A stretch of DNA of 64,000 nucleotides. Source: Dermanyssus gallinae. Its lineage: Eukaryota; Arthropoda; Arachnida; Mesostigmata; Dermanyssidae. The stretch spans positions 309,001-373,000 of the forward strand of contig QVRM01001496.1 of NCBI GenBank assembly GCA_003439945.1, given 5' to 3'. The translations under genes were made by a program, and so were the position numbers. Under the pieces are notes generated by a model, which saw nothing but the letters and a program-made list of their open reading frames with translations, searched no databases and was not told where the DNA came from. Shown here piece by piece: positions 19,950 through 31,684 of this stretch (its first letter is position 1; every line of letters starts with the position of its first letter).

Positions 19950-21340
19950 TAATAGCTTGCATCCGCTGCAATGCACTTGTGCCACCTTTTCCCCATTTTT
20001 CGAAATATTTTAATCGCGTTTTTCGGAATCGACTTGAGTTGACCCTGCCAATTTGTCTATATCTCCTCTATTCTTAATTAGTTTTGTTGCGGGAACATGA
20101 AACGTCATACGAAGCCAGATCTGGCAAATAGGAAGGTTGCGCAAATATACAAATTGATTTTTATCGAATAATCCGAAATCAATAACGCTGTGCGTGCCTG
20201 TGCGTTGTCGTTATTAAATGTTCTAAAGTTGTTAGGCCAGGGTTCAGGTTCTTGCGTCGCATTTGCGTAATCTTTTTAATATAATGCGGTAGTATTTCTT
20301 ATTTACCGTATAGCAAAGTGGCAAACATTCGTGAAGGATGGTTCTCTTGTAGTTCAAACAAAAACAGTCAAAAGAACCTTGGTGTTGGATCTGTTTTGTC
20401 TTTTCGATTATTTTTTTCGATTACTTCTGGCCTTGGAAGCACCACTGGAAGGATTGGGCTTTTGTCTCGATGTCATTTCCATATACCCATGATCAGTCCC
20501 TATAATCACTCTCTGAAGCAATCCAGGGTTTTTGGCTACCACCTAAAAGTTCAATTGGAACATTTCCCGACGGACGTTCATTTGCTGAGAATTTTACATT
20601 TTAAGGTCGAACCTTGTTGCCAGTATTTTGACGCATAATATATTGGTCAAGACTGTTACAACTAATCCATTTCTGAACGGGGGTCATCACGGTCTCTTCA
20701 CTTCGGTCGTGAGGTCGACGGTAACAAGTGTTTCGGGACACTGCTCGGTCACCATAAGCAGTCTGTAACATTTTTAATTATTTAGAATATATTAATTAAT
20801 ACAGAATTTGATGATTCGTTGCTTCTCCACATTGGGCTTCTCAAAAATCTTCAAACCTCGTTTTCTTCACTTCTTTGAACCAAACTTAAAAAATAAACGT
20901 CGCTATCAACTGGAGCAAACTTTAGTTTATGCTTGGCGCTTCAGACCGTGCAAAACAAACCGAAAGACCTTGGTGATTTCAGTTCAATCTTTAAAACTCA
21001 AAGTACCAAAACTTGCCGATCCACCCTTGTACATATAGTAACTAAAATATTACTAGTTAATCTCAGCGTTTAAATAATATCTCATCCTAATAAAAATTCA
21101 CTTAAAATTAAAAAAAAATAAAACTTTTTAGAAAATAAAATTGTTTTTGTTATAAAAATATAATATTACGTATATAAAATAAACTCGTGTTTAAAGTGCT
21201 TAATAAAACTCACTATCTATTGAAAACAGTTTAAAATGGGTGGAATTTTAAAGTTATTTGCATTATCCATTGTCTGTTGATAGATAACCCTATTACTTTA
21301 TCCATTTGGAAAAGAGAGAATGAACTGAACCCTTATGATG
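19950..21340. other. No gene seen; AT-rich
   Basis: Short ORFs only. The stretch 21060-21240 is very AT-rich. No domain, TIR or tRNA-like box found. Confidence 0.45.
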
Positions 21341-22340
21341 ACACGCCACGTTCTATCGATACCCACCCGCTGCGATACCCTCGGCGTATCTAGCTAATCG
21401 CTGGCGGAGAGAGGAAACTACTGCCAAAATGCCTGGAACGTTACGCGTTGCCGCGAATTACAGCGACACCTCTGATGGCAACACCAGCGTCGCCGATAAT
21501 TTTCTCGCCTGCGCACACGTCTAATGACGAATGAACGGGTAGTTCGTCGATTCCACTGCATCAACTGTACGTGTTGAGCTCAATGGATTGCGTGTTTCAA
21601 CCTATATACCTAGCTGGCGAGGGGTACGCTAGCTGTGTGAGGTCGGAATACGTAGGTAGGCGCGTAGGGGGGTGTTATTGGGCAATCGGCGCCTCCCCTA
21701 AAGGTATACAGAGCGTCACTCTCTCATCGGGGCGCGTCACTCAGTCGGGGGGGGGAGGGGGGGGGGGGAGGGGGGTTGACGTAGCGGAGGCGGTGAGGTT
21801 ATTCGACCGTAACGCGGAAACGCGATTACTGTCCGTCAAGAGTGATTGCCTAGACTCGCTGGCACTACTAATACTGCCCTACACAGTCCGGCAATACTGA
21901 TCAGACCAGCACGAAACGACGACGACGACGCGCCAAGTAACCCGCCGTGTCGGCCCATGTCACGCTAGTCGTGAGATTGAAGAAAGACAATCCGGTAATC
22001 TGACCGGACTGCATGTGCATCTGGCTTGCACGTGTGTCTCCATTGGCATGTCTCCACATATATGTATGTATGTATATTTTGCAGGTGAGAGAATGCCCCG
22101 GTGCCCTATGCTCAGCGTAGTGGAACGCAACAGAAATGCAAGAATTGTGGTTAGAGAAAACAAAATAGCGGTACGCGTACACGATATACTGGGGTATCAC
22201 CTACCAGTAACGGCTCATAAAGCAGTCAAGGCGCAATTGAACCAGCAGTTATTCTGTAATTAGGATGTAGTTAGGCCAAAAGGTACATTGAGTAGCTCTC
22301 AGGAATGATGGTAATGACCAATAAGGATGGGCCAAGGGGA
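21340..22340. other. CpG-richer stretch with long G-run, no gene seen
   Basis: GC and CpG content rise relative to the neighbours. It holds the G-run described separately and an ACGACGACG tract near 21916. ORFs on both strands are open for up to 109 codons but show no recognised domain. Confidence 0.4.
21747..21775 (+). repeat. G-run G9-A-G12-A-G6
   Basis: Twenty-seven G in 29 bases on the plus strand, able in principle to form G-quadruplexes. Confidence 0.95.
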
Positions 22341-22356
22341 ACATCTATGTGCTGAC

Positions 22357-22542
22357 TTGAATTCTATTTCGGGCTGACCTTCAGATAAGATTTAAGGTCC
22401 ACGGGACTGCTTTTCGCATTGCGTCATAGGCGGACCCTCATAAATAAAAATGTGCAACAGTGGGACTCGAACCCGCGCACCTATCAAGTGTCTCCTCCGG
22501 TCGCGAGGCGCAGGCGAATGCCACCACGCCACCCGGCTCGAC
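22357..22542 (-). mobile_element. tRNA-derived SINE, copy 1
   Basis: On the minus strand a tRNA-like head carries an A-box-like GTGGCGTGGTGGC and a B-box GGGTTCGAGTCCC, followed by a shared body (TGCACATTT, TATTTATG, GGTCCGCC, GCGAAAAGCAGTCCC, AGCCC). Imperfect 12-base repeats CTATG.GC.GAC at 22345-22356 and 22543-22554 may be the target-site duplication. Transcription would be by RNA polymerase III from the internal boxes. Confidence 0.8.
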
Positions 22543-22554
22543 CTATGAGCGGAC

Positions 22555-23280
22555 CTGAGACAGATGGGCAAAACAATTGTGTCGAATACAAATTGAGTTA
22601 GTGAGAAAGTGAAAAATACAAATAGAGTTAGTTAGAAGAAAAATTGCTACTATCAAGGTTAGACACAATATCGACATTGCATAGTTGTATCCGCAGGTTC
22701 ATGATTCCATACATATTTTTGGACATACTTTGATGGTAGGCTTTAAGTTGGCGTCGGTGCCGGCAGCCCTTCTTTCATATTTATAAGGACAATTCTGGGC
22801 GATCGGAAGGGAGTGCGGCACTTGGACGACATTGTAATGCTTAAAAAACCTCTTCAGAGAGAACGTGAAACGTGTTACTGGAAAAACGAGTGCTCAATAT
22901 GTTTCTTTTCGTGTTAGAAGGTGCCCAGTTGTGCACAGACAGTATCAAAACAACAGAAGATTTAAAGACGCGCTCGATATGGCCAAGATAATGTTGATGC
23001 TAGAGGTAACCAATTTTCATAAGAGATGTATCTCCAACGTCTTAGAGCCCGTAAAATCGATGCGCAGGGTACTAACGCCAAGAGTTGAATTTAGTTGGTT
23101 AGTATGATCGCAGAATCGCTTTTGATGTTTGATCCGACGCTCCGCACAATGGCCTCGGCAGAAAAGTATATTATAACGTTCACATAGGAAGACCCGGCCA
23201 GCAGCGCATGCTCCCTCCTGCTTTAACGGCAAAAAACTTCTTCACAAAGAGGCAGGGTAAAAACATTACCCTGCCTATTT
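22555..23280. other. No gene seen
   Basis: No recognised coding or repeat structure. Confidence 0.4.
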
Positions 23281-23462
23281 GCAATCCACCTCGCAACAGC
23301 CCATTTTATGCTGCTATATCGGGCAAAAACACTAGTGTCACAAATCATTTCACTCTCACTCCGAAACAAGACTTCTCAGAGACCATATTCCATTGAAAAA
23401 AATATTTGCTTTAACGAGCTCTACAATTTCTTATATTGATTATCAAAACGTTTTGTCACATC

Positions 23463-23475
<13 letters not shown>
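23281..23475 (+). repeat. Foldback family, right-arm fragment
   Basis: Matches the right arm of the 33504-34505 element: GGGCAAAAACACTAGTGTCA, CTCTCACTCCGAAACAAGAC, CCATTG.AAAAAATATTTGC and the end ..CATCCTGTATATA. It ends in (TA)n at 23466-23498. Confidence 0.8.
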
Positions 23476-23502
<27 letters not shown>

Positions 23503-23516
23503 ACATACATATATAT
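23466..23516. repeat. (TA)n microsatellite with imperfect tail
   Basis: About 16 TA units, then a degenerate TA/TG/CA tail, at the right end of the foldback fragment. Confidence 0.95.
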
Positions 23517-23519
23517 AAA

Positions 23520-24120
23520 AAAAAAACAATATCCGTGCAATAGATAATGCTTAGTGACAGTCTAATTGGGACGGGTTACAAAGCTAGTATCGTGTTGCTT
23601 AGACTATTAAGTGTAATTAGGAAACGCGTCAATTTTTAAATCATGCTGTTGTTGCTCTTAACAACGCCATATTCAGAACCGTCTTCAGCGATCGTTGCAT
23701 TGTGTACATATGCCATGAACAAGTGTGTATTTATTTAAACGCTAAGGTAATCAATCATGTGCAAGTCTGAATAACGTTATGTTCCACATACCGGTATATA
23801 GTGCATGTTTATATTGTATGCTATGGCATGCTTTAATACCAAGTTTGGCGCGATCTGTGTCCTAATCACAAGTTTTGGAGAATTTGTGGCTTTTTGTGGG
23901 CTTCCGTGTAATATGGAACCTCACCGGGTCTTATATAGGCTGGAGGCAGTGGTGCGGAGCACGCAAGCTTTGCTTCTGACAGACTGAGACCGCCAAGATG
24001 AGTATTTCTTATTCGCTGTTGTTCCAAATCCCCCCCCCCACCTCTCCCCCACACCACCTGCTCCCTCTACCCACTCATGGATGGTCGGAGCTCTCTACAA
24101 AAGTCGGCGCTATCGAGAAA
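23520..24120. other. No gene seen upstream of the candidate promoter
   Basis: Includes a C-rich run near 24030-24060. Nothing coding recognised. It would be the distal promoter if the first-exon call is right. Confidence 0.4.
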
Positions 24121-24144
24121 CGCCTTCACGAGGATGTGAAGGCG
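24121..24144. promoter_or_regulatory. 9-bp inverted repeat just upstream of the TATA box
   Basis: CGCCTTCAC, six bases, then GTGAAGGCG, exact. It ends 9 bases before the TATA box. It could be a binding site for a dimeric factor or a stem; its meaning depends on the promoter call. Confidence 0.45.
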
Positions 24145-24153
24145 ACGCAGGGT

Positions 24154-24160
24154 TATATAA
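24154..24160 (+). promoter_or_regulatory. Candidate TATA box (TATATAA)
   Basis: The sequence GGTTATATAAGG stands in GC-balanced DNA, unlike the many TA runs of the window. A start site near 24185 would follow at usual spacing. Confidence 0.45.
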
Positions 24161-24184
24161 GGTGCACCCAACGGCAAAACACAA

Positions 24185-24476
24185 GATGCGCCTGCGCGTG
24201 CGTGGGCGTGCGACTTTGTTCGATCAGCAGCCGGTGGGCGGCAACGCTCAAAGCCGAGGTGCTGACTGAGAGGTGACTGGACAGCAGCGGGAGCAGCAGT
24301 AACAGTCTCTGAGGGCGTTGCTTTGTGCGTCTGACGCGAAAGCTTGTTTAAAATGTGAGAAGCAGTCGTTTAACACCTAAGAGCTCGCCATCGAGTCAGG
24401 ATTCAGCGTCACTGTGAAGACGCACGATTAGCACAAAAAGCGAGTCTCAGATAGGTAGCCGGTAAGCACCGTCATG
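24185..24476 (+). other. Candidate host-gene first exon ending ATG|GTAAGT
   Basis: From the expected start site the sequence is GC-balanced, free of recognised repeats, and reaches an ATG at 24474-24476 followed at once by GTAAGT, a consensus 5' splice site. Genes whose first coding exon is only the ATG are known in animals (calmodulin is an example). The next exon was not found. A second possible donor, GGTAAGC, lies at 24461. Confidence 0.35.
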
Positions 24477-24479
24477 GTA

Positions 24480-25539
24480 AGTGCCCTCCCTTCGAAGGTG
24501 GCGCCTTGGGGCCGTGGTAGTTCCCAAGAAACTTTCTTTGGCATGAGTTAGCTATATTTAGCGAGGCTGAATTGCCTGTGTCCTTTAACCAACATTTTTT
24601 TCGACGTACTTTCTCATAGAGTATCTATATTATACTACCGGTAATATAAACAGAGCGGCAAACTGTTGGATGACGAACCAACAGCTTGCCGCATGCATGT
24701 AACGCGTGTGCGCAGATAATCAAAGTTGATAGCGTCACTCGTTGTCCGTGGAACCCACTCACAAACGTGTTTGCTAAATGCCCCGACGACGGCTGTATCG
24801 TAAATTTTAAGCCCGCGCGCTAGATTTGAATCTACCTTTGTGTTTCACTATATATTCATGTGCAGCATATCCTCCTATACCTCCGGCCGTGGACCCGGCA
24901 TTAAAGGAAAACTCCTTTCAATGTCAGCAAACTAAGTATCAGCGCATCATTTAATCAGATCCTCTTAAATGTGCAGGAGAGGACCTAGAATAGCATAGTG
25001 AGTTTTTCAAGGAAGAATTCGGTGGGTCTTCGATTCGGGCTAGGGAGACCCAACGTAAGGTGCTTTATTTTTACACAGCCCATTGAAAGAATGATGAAAA
25101 AGCGCGGCGAATAGAATTATTTCGATATTACAAGCCGACGAATGCGCATGATTGGTCCGAAAGCGCATTCTCCTGACGACATCTATAAGAAAACATTTTG
25201 GCCCTTTGCAAGACCAAATGTAGCGTGTATCGGAAAAGGGCGGCACTCGGGTTGGATGACGAGCAAAGTAGACGTTTGAGAATTTAGAAAAACTAGAAAA
25301 CAGAGAAGAAGGACGCTAGACTGCCTACTGAGCGATATTAGGATATAAAAAATATACGGCATTGTTTTGGCAAACAAATAAATGTTTTTTGTTTGTCAGA
25401 AGCCCAGCTGACGGTCTAGCTCTCTCTCTCTCCAGGTATTTTAAAGGTCTTAAACGTCATCTAGCCCAAGGCGGGCTATGGGAGTTTCCTCTGAGAAGTT
25501 GGCCTCATAGGACTTCAGTGAGATTTATATATACTCGTA
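24480..25539. other. No gene seen; possible intron
   Basis: If the first-exon call holds, this is the start of its intron. No exon or repeat recognised. Confidence 0.4.
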
Positions 25540-25541
25540 TA

Positions 25542-26795
25542 CAGGTAGTTCAACAGGTTCTTAAAATGAACTTTTTAGAATTCAAATTTTAGCGCGCTTT
25601 TACCGCTATTGGAAACGGGAACTGTTTGGCTAGCAGTCAAAATATTATGGTGATTGGCCGTTGCGATTTCGTTTGATCACTTTTCCCGTGCAAGGTATCG
25701 GCGTGATTTTGATAAATGGAGAAAAAGGAGTTTCGAGTGGTTATCAAGCATTTTTATTTCAAAGGTTGGAATGCGACCCAAGTGAAAACTGAGTTAGACA
25801 AGGTGTACGGTGACTCTGCGCCATATTTTGCCACTGTTTCCAACTGGATTAATGAGTTAAAAAGAGGTCGCAGGAGCCCCGAGGATGAACTACGTTCAGC
25901 ACGCCTAAAACGGCATTTGATGAGGAAAACGTGGAAGAAGTGCAAAAAATCGCCGCAGATAAGCGAGGGAACATCAGGGAAATAGCGGAGGCCTTGGGGA
26001 TCAATTTGGGTAGTGTGCATTTTATCCTGCACGAGAACTTGAAGATGAAAAAGCTCAGAGCAAAATGGGTGCCGCATTTGCTCAACCAAGGCCAAAAAGA
26101 CGCGCGTGTTTCCGCTTCAGAGCGAAATTTGGCTAAGATGTCGAAAAATCCGTCGGATTTTTGGCGCAGATTTGTAACCGTCGATGAAAGCTGGGTCCAT
26201 CATTACACTCCCGAGAACCAGGAAGCATCTCGCCAATGGTGTGCACCTGGTGAAGGACCTTCGAAAAGGGTGCGGACAACGGCCTGGCCGGAAAGATGGC
26301 TACGGTTTTTTAGGACCAACGTGGAATAATTCTGGTCGACTACCTTAAGAGCGGTAAAACGATTACGGGAGAATATTATGCAAGACTGTTGGACTGCCTG
26401 AAGCAAGAACTCATCGTGAAACGGCCCGCTTTGCAGGACAATAGTCCTGCACACAAGTCGCGGCAAGCATCGGCAAAACTGGCCCAACTGAGGTTCGGAC
26501 TTATTGAACAGCCTTCCTATTCTCCAGACCTAGCCCCCTCTGATTATTTCCTTTATCGGACATTTAAAGAATAGTCTCGGTGGAAAGCGTTTTTCCAGCA
26601 ATGAAGAGGTTAAGGCTGCTGTCAATGCCTATGTTCAGTCTAAAGACGCGGAATTCTACTCAAGAGGTATAGATGCTCAGAAATCTCGGTGGGAAAAGTG
26701 TATTGAGCTTTTCGGGGAGTATATCGAATAAGAAAAAATTAAAAACAATATTTGGAAAATTCTTGGTTTTCAATTTAATAACTTGTTGAACTACC

Positions 26796-26797
<2 letters not shown>
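25542..26797 (+). mobile_element. Mariner transposon, broken copy
   Basis: A 1256-bp element with terminal inverted repeats: the left begins CAGGTAGTTCAACA and the right end is its complement, with two mismatches in the first 24. TA lies before the left end; the right flank reads AATATA, so the TA duplication is blurred. Inside is a frameshifted transposase. Confidence 0.88.
25716..26731 (+). pseudogene. Mariner transposase, frameshifted
   Basis: Starts ATG at 25716 with an N-terminal helix-turn-helix region, then shifts frame near 25900-25930, again near 26275-26330 and near 26570. Motifs: KWVPHLLNQGQK, VTVDESWVHHY (first Asp), LQDNSPAH (second Asp) and YSPDLAPSDYFLY (third Asp), spaced DD34D. 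The C-terminal WEKCIELFGEYIE ends at a stop near 26731. All three catalytic aspartates survive but the frame does not, so it is dead. Confidence 0.88.

Positions 26798-26798
<1 letters not shown>

Positions 26799-26839
<41 letters not shown>
26799..26839. repeat. (TA)n microsatellite next to mariner
   Basis: About 20 TA units beginning within two bases of the mariner right end. Confidence 0.95.
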
Positions 26840-26842
<3 letters not shown>

Positions 26843-26847
26843 CGCTT

Positions 26848-26935
26848 ATATTGCCGATCTAAGCGCCTCTGATATCAAGGGGTGACATATGTATTTAGGT
26901 ATATTAATCCAGCAAATAATACATTCATCCATCCA
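26848..26935 (+). repeat. Dispersed 3'-end repeat, copy 4, inverted
   Basis: Reverse orientation to copies 1-3: CTAAGCGCCTCTGATATCA, GGTGACATATGTATTTAGGTAT, then a tail CATTCATCCATCCAT. Confidence 0.55.
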
Positions 26936-26939
26936 TATA

Positions 26940-27215
26940 TGGCAATTCCCTTGTTCCTTGATTCAAATTGTAGATCTCATTAATGCAAATCTTTTTTTCT
27001 AATGGAACATGGTCTCTAAGAAGTCTTGTTCATTAAAAAAATCATAGCGCTCAAACCGAATACATTTAGCATGCAAATGCACAATTCATGCCGATCATGT
27101 TGGTACCAAACATGTCGACAATGTTGGTATGGCAATGCGAATTGTAATTGAAGAGTAATTAAGATTTTTTGGAGGACATGTCGAGATTGAGCGCATGCAT
27201 AATGACTTCGTCCCA
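26940..27215 (+). repeat. Foldback family, left-arm fragment
   Basis: Matches the left arm of the 33504 element in order: TGGAACATGGTCTCT.AGAAG, the CATTTAGCATGCAAATGC region, GGTACCAAAC, GGCAATGCGA and GGACATGTCGAGATTGA. The outer end is degenerate. Confidence 0.65.
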
Positions 27216-27480
27216 GAAAGATTTGAAAAGCGATATAGGGAATTGTTTGTTAGATTTATGATAACACATGTTGTGTAGATAAAGTCCAGGTAAATATAGG
27301 CATATGTATACATACACACATTTGGACTTATAAAATAATAGATATGTAAAAGCTATGAAGCTATGACGCGAGCTTGGTTAACTAGACTAGCTAGAGACGA
27401 GACTAGGGTGCAGGAAGCAGCATGGTATCTACCGCAAGGTAGTTTACAACGTTGACACACACAAGAGTCCGAGGAAGATA
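27216..27480. other. No gene seen
   Basis: AT-rich, between two foldback-family pieces. Confidence 0.4.
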
Positions 27481-28055
27481 TAGGGAATTGTAGAGCTCGT
27501 TAAAGCTTTTTTTTCAATGAAACATGATCTTTAAGAAGTCTTGTTTTGGAGTGAGAGTGATATTACTAAATACCGCGACAGTAGTGTTGTTGCCCGATAT
27601 GGGAGCACAAAATGTGCAATTGCGGACAACGAGTCCTTCTAAAGGGAAACTAACCACTTCGTCGTATTTGTGAGAATATATAACTGAAACATATAACGAT
27701 AATAATTCTAATAAATATGACCCACGGTCGCTTAGAGAATAATTAATAAAAATAAGGTTCTTTTATTAGCCTTTATGCGCAATACCTTAAAAGCATAACC
27801 CTACGGCCATTCATAGCGCTCAAAACGAACACATTCAAATGCGCATTTTGAGACGACCAAATACATGGCAATGCGAGCCATGATTGTTGAGTAATCGAGA
27901 TTGAGTTCATGCATAAATGACCTGTTCCATCAGATAAATCACTCTAGGTCATTTATACATGGACTCAATCTCGACATGCCCTTCGAAAGATCTTAATTAC
28001 TTCGCAACCACGGCTCGCATTGCCATACTGGAGACAACATTGGCCTATTTGTTTC
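27481..28055. mobile_element. Foldback family, copy with both arms, without the GC core
   Basis: The left arm runs from GGGAATTGTAGAGCTCGTTAA to about 27915. A shortened right arm begins near 27950 (GTCATTTATACATGGACTCAA, complementary to the left arm) and stops near 28030. The centre (CTGTTCCATCAGATAAATCAC) differs from the GC-rich core of the 33.9 and 56.2 kb copies. Confidence 0.7.
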
Positions 28056-28059
28056 AGTC

Positions 28060-30360
28060 ATCATGCATAGTAGCTGGAGTTAGAGTTGTTTGACTTCACG
28101 GCGGATGCGTGTGGCGCAATCCTATGTCTCACCTTAAACTAACATCTCACCCGGATGTGGGCTTGTTATGACAGCATGTGTACTGTAATGATGGGTTTTA
28201 GTATGGACGAAATTTTTCCATTTCGAGGTTGTGGAGGCATCACTACGCATTACAATTACCACGTTCCGCTGCGTCATTTTATTGACTCCTCGTGTGTACA
28301 TTCGCCGTTATACTTCTGTTGTTCTTCCCAAGATTACCTGTTGCTCTCCTGTCTGAGAGCCCTATCTGTCTAAATACAGAAAGTTAATGGATTACGTCCA
28401 AAACACGTTCTTTAGACGCCTGCGAATCAAAGCGCGTTAGGTTAGGTTTTTTCTAGTATTATTCTTTTTCCAACTTTCATGCACTAGCCACCAAATTTGT
28501 ATGCACTATACCAACTTTTCATGCACAGCAACATATCTGCTCTGCGTCAACTACGCAATGGTGAATTGCTAGGACATTCTTTTGCTGTACTCTCCAATAA
28601 CCTAAGTCAACGATCAATCACTCTAAAAGCCGCGGTGAGTTCGTAATTAGATTGTTTGCTTTGCGGATGGCTAAGTTGGCGCATGCAATTTTTAACAGCA
28701 CTCGCCTATGTGGCGATTAGCTACGTTCTTCGTTCAGAAAGACGTACAGTGAACACGCAATACATATATGACCATGATAATTGTATCACACACATAATTT
28801 TATGTGATAACAAAGGTAATTTGATGTTATGTTGTTTCTCGTCCCGCCGCGTATTTCGACACGACGTGCATTGATTATAGTCGAATCCGTCGACACCTCC
28901 GGCTGTGGAGGGCAGGTTATGAGTAGGTCGCATGGTACAGCAACGAGTTGCAAAATACTGGCCCGAACAGGATCGAGAGAGATAGAGCGAGAAGGACCGA
29001 GAGGCCGGGCGACGCAGATGACGCAAATTTGATATCAGTAAACTTACAACAACGAGAAAATACGAAGTAGTACAAAACAAAGCTACCGAAGTACAATTGC
29101 AAGTGTGCCAGACTGATTTGCCACAGCGGTAGCAACGGAGAATGCAGCATACAAATTGCATGGAAATTGCATCGAGGGAGTGAGAGAAATAGCGCGAATT
29201 TGAGGGATACGAGAGAGAGAGAGGGTACTAGACAGAAGAGTATGGAAGAGATACTACGATTTCGAGATTTCCGAACGAAAATGACAGAGAGGAGAGCAAT
29301 GAAAATGTAAGGCGTATTTCGCAGCGAGCCGCAAGGCAGGTGATCCGTAGAGAGGCGCAGCAGTCGTAGGCTGGAAAAAGCTGTCACTTTAGAGTGGCAG
29401 CGAACGTTTCTGCGAGGAATACGGGCGCAAGGAGAATAGGGAGAACGGGAAGGCTAAACGCAACCGAAGGGTACGACGAAAAATACTTCGCCCCTTTAAA
29501 GATAGAAAAGGGAAAATAAGCAGAATGCCGAAAAGAAGAGCAGCAATTAAAGGACAAATGAATGAAACGATGATCGAATGGTGTTAGTCAACGGATCGAT
29601 ACCCAAACGAAAACGACCTTGAGGAGATTTGGACCTGCAAGAAAAGCTGACTAGTGGCAATGTCCCTGAATGTACGCTTGGATATAGGCCTGTCCCCGTG
29701 ACGGTGTGCAGCAAGCGCGGAAGTGCTTTTCTTGCAAACGCCTAAACTCACTTTTGGGGCTCCAGAACCCCAAATTTATATTACAAACTTAGTTTTATTA
29801 CAGCGTCATAGGCACAGACACACTGTAAAGTCGTCGTCATTCCTATGTTTTCCTGGCTTTCGTATTGGTTTTATTGTGGTTAGCGTTTACCCACGAAATA
29901 CCGGGCCGAATGAACCAGAGGGTTATTGTTTTGTTGCAAGGCGTTCTCTTAATCTCCGTATAAACTTCGGCCCTCGCTCATTTCACTCTAAACATACCGA
30001 CTCATCTAGCCAATGGTGTCACCAACGGGGTCAAATCAAAATAAGGTTTTACTGTCTGTCTATAAAGCGAGTGTGAGGAGAGCACTTATGACTGGAATTG
30101 CCTCGCGCTGCAGTGGACAATGCTAATGAGTCGCCGGGTGTTACTTCTCATCAATTTTCGGTCTGTACGTTTGTTCATTGATACCCTATCCGTACCGATT
30201 GCCCCTCAAATCGCGTATTTTAAATATTCTTGTGTACAGTGCAATGCTTACACGAAGAGCAGAATATAAATTTAAATAAGATGCGCTGCTCGTGAAATAA
30301 ATAAATATAAACAAAAATAAATAAATTCCAATTGTACAACAAATTAGTGCAGCGTTAACT
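28060..30360. other. No gene seen; purine-rich block
   Basis: The stretch 28960-29560 is rich in GAGA-type purine runs on the plus strand, so the long minus-strand ORFs there are pyrimidine artefacts. I recognised no exon, TIR or SINE in this 2.3 kb. Confidence 0.4.
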
Positions 30361-30379
30361 CATATAATAATAATAATAA

Positions 30380-30445
<66 letters not shown>

Positions 30446-30446
30446 G
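30361..30446. repeat. (ATA)n/(TAA)n microsatellite
   Basis: About 27 trinucleotide units with one ATAAAA interruption. Confidence 0.95.
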
Positions 30447-30954
30447 GCGACGTTTCTAAAGCAAAGCTGTACCGAAATAACTGAATACAGTTTTTAGACC
30501 GTCCTGGATAAGATTCATAGCTCCTACTGGTCTGGAAACATTCAATAGCTAAAGCGGATTTTTCACGCGCTTGACTGCTCTTTTGGCTTGCAGTTGTACA
30601 GACAGACATAGCAGCACTGCCAGTGTTAAGCACTAAAAATGAAATGCAGACATTTCAGTGAGTGTGTGCATCTCAAGTACGGTACCATCGGTTGGAATTT
30701 TAATTTTGCAGTATTTCTAAACCGTACCTGGGCGTTCGAGGGCGTATTTTTGATCGCCAGTCACCGAACGCAATTGACGATTTGGCCAAGCGTTACGGCT
30801 TCAGATTGCCAAACAAAGGTCAAAACATGGTTCGAACACTTGGTATGTATTCTGTTTTTTTTTTTCAGGGACGGACTATTATAGCGTTTTTGCGCTACTT
30901 TATAATATTAGCGGTTGTAGTAGTTGGCTGCATAGTAATTTCACTAATCAGATC

Positions 30955-31104
30955 ATGGGTTATGTGGGTGATATGTGTTTCACCTGTCGAAAAGGCGCAA
31001 AATCAAAACCGGTATTGGTTCAATGTGATTCGTGCGCAAACTAATTCCATACATCATCAAACAGGCGTGACATTACAGCCGTGGAACTGCCTAATATGTC
31101 GTGC
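30955..31104 (+). pseudogene. PHD-finger fragment, probably LINE ORF1
   Basis: MGYVGDMCFTCRKG leads into VLVQCDSCAN and, after a stop and a frame change, FHTS and PWNCLICR: a C-X2-C, C-D-X-C, F-H, W-X-C-X2-C series as in PHD fingers. ORF1 proteins of some CR1-type LINEs carry a PHD finger, and an endonuclease fragment lies 0.6 kb downstream on the same strand, so a decayed CR1-like element is likelier than a host gene. Confidence 0.55.
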
Positions 31105-31684
31105 AATCCGGCAGATCAATTTGCCCAGGTGACTGCCCGTAGCGTCGCACGCTTTTTGGCATGAAGCTAGAAAAAGATATTTTAAAATAGGATTTTTCAA
31201 CGTAGGAGAAACAAGCAAGCAGGCTGACCCCAAACATCAAACTGCCGCCAAGGAAGACGGTTTAGAAACCCGCTCCTAATCTAACGATGCAGAACCTCGT
31301 TGAGCTCAGAACCGTATGCGGCTTACAGCAGTATAACTGGCGGACGCCGAAAGCGCCGCGACACAACAACAATTAGTTTATATGCCAATTCAACTGTGAA
31401 AGATTCCGAAACATGAAAAATCCGGATTCTGTAACCAATTATTTGGATTCGGCTCTGTCGTTGTCTTGACAAAAACAGTTCCCGTCAATGTCCCCGGGTA
31501 TTAAAGCTTCCATTTTTGCTCACAACGAGTCGCTCGCGGTCGTTCCACAGGTGACGTATATGTGCTTTGTGACGACTAATAAACCTGTTACATGCAGAGA
31601 ATAATGTCGTAGTTCTTTCGTCACCCACAATTTCGATGGCTGCTATGAAACAGCAATTTTACAGCAACTTAGGAGCTCGGTTAC

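Noticed and set aside
28917..29387. 156-codon minus-strand ORF, hydrophobic
   Set aside because: It is the complement of a purine-rich GAGA block; its Leu/Ser/Phe composition is an artefact of that.
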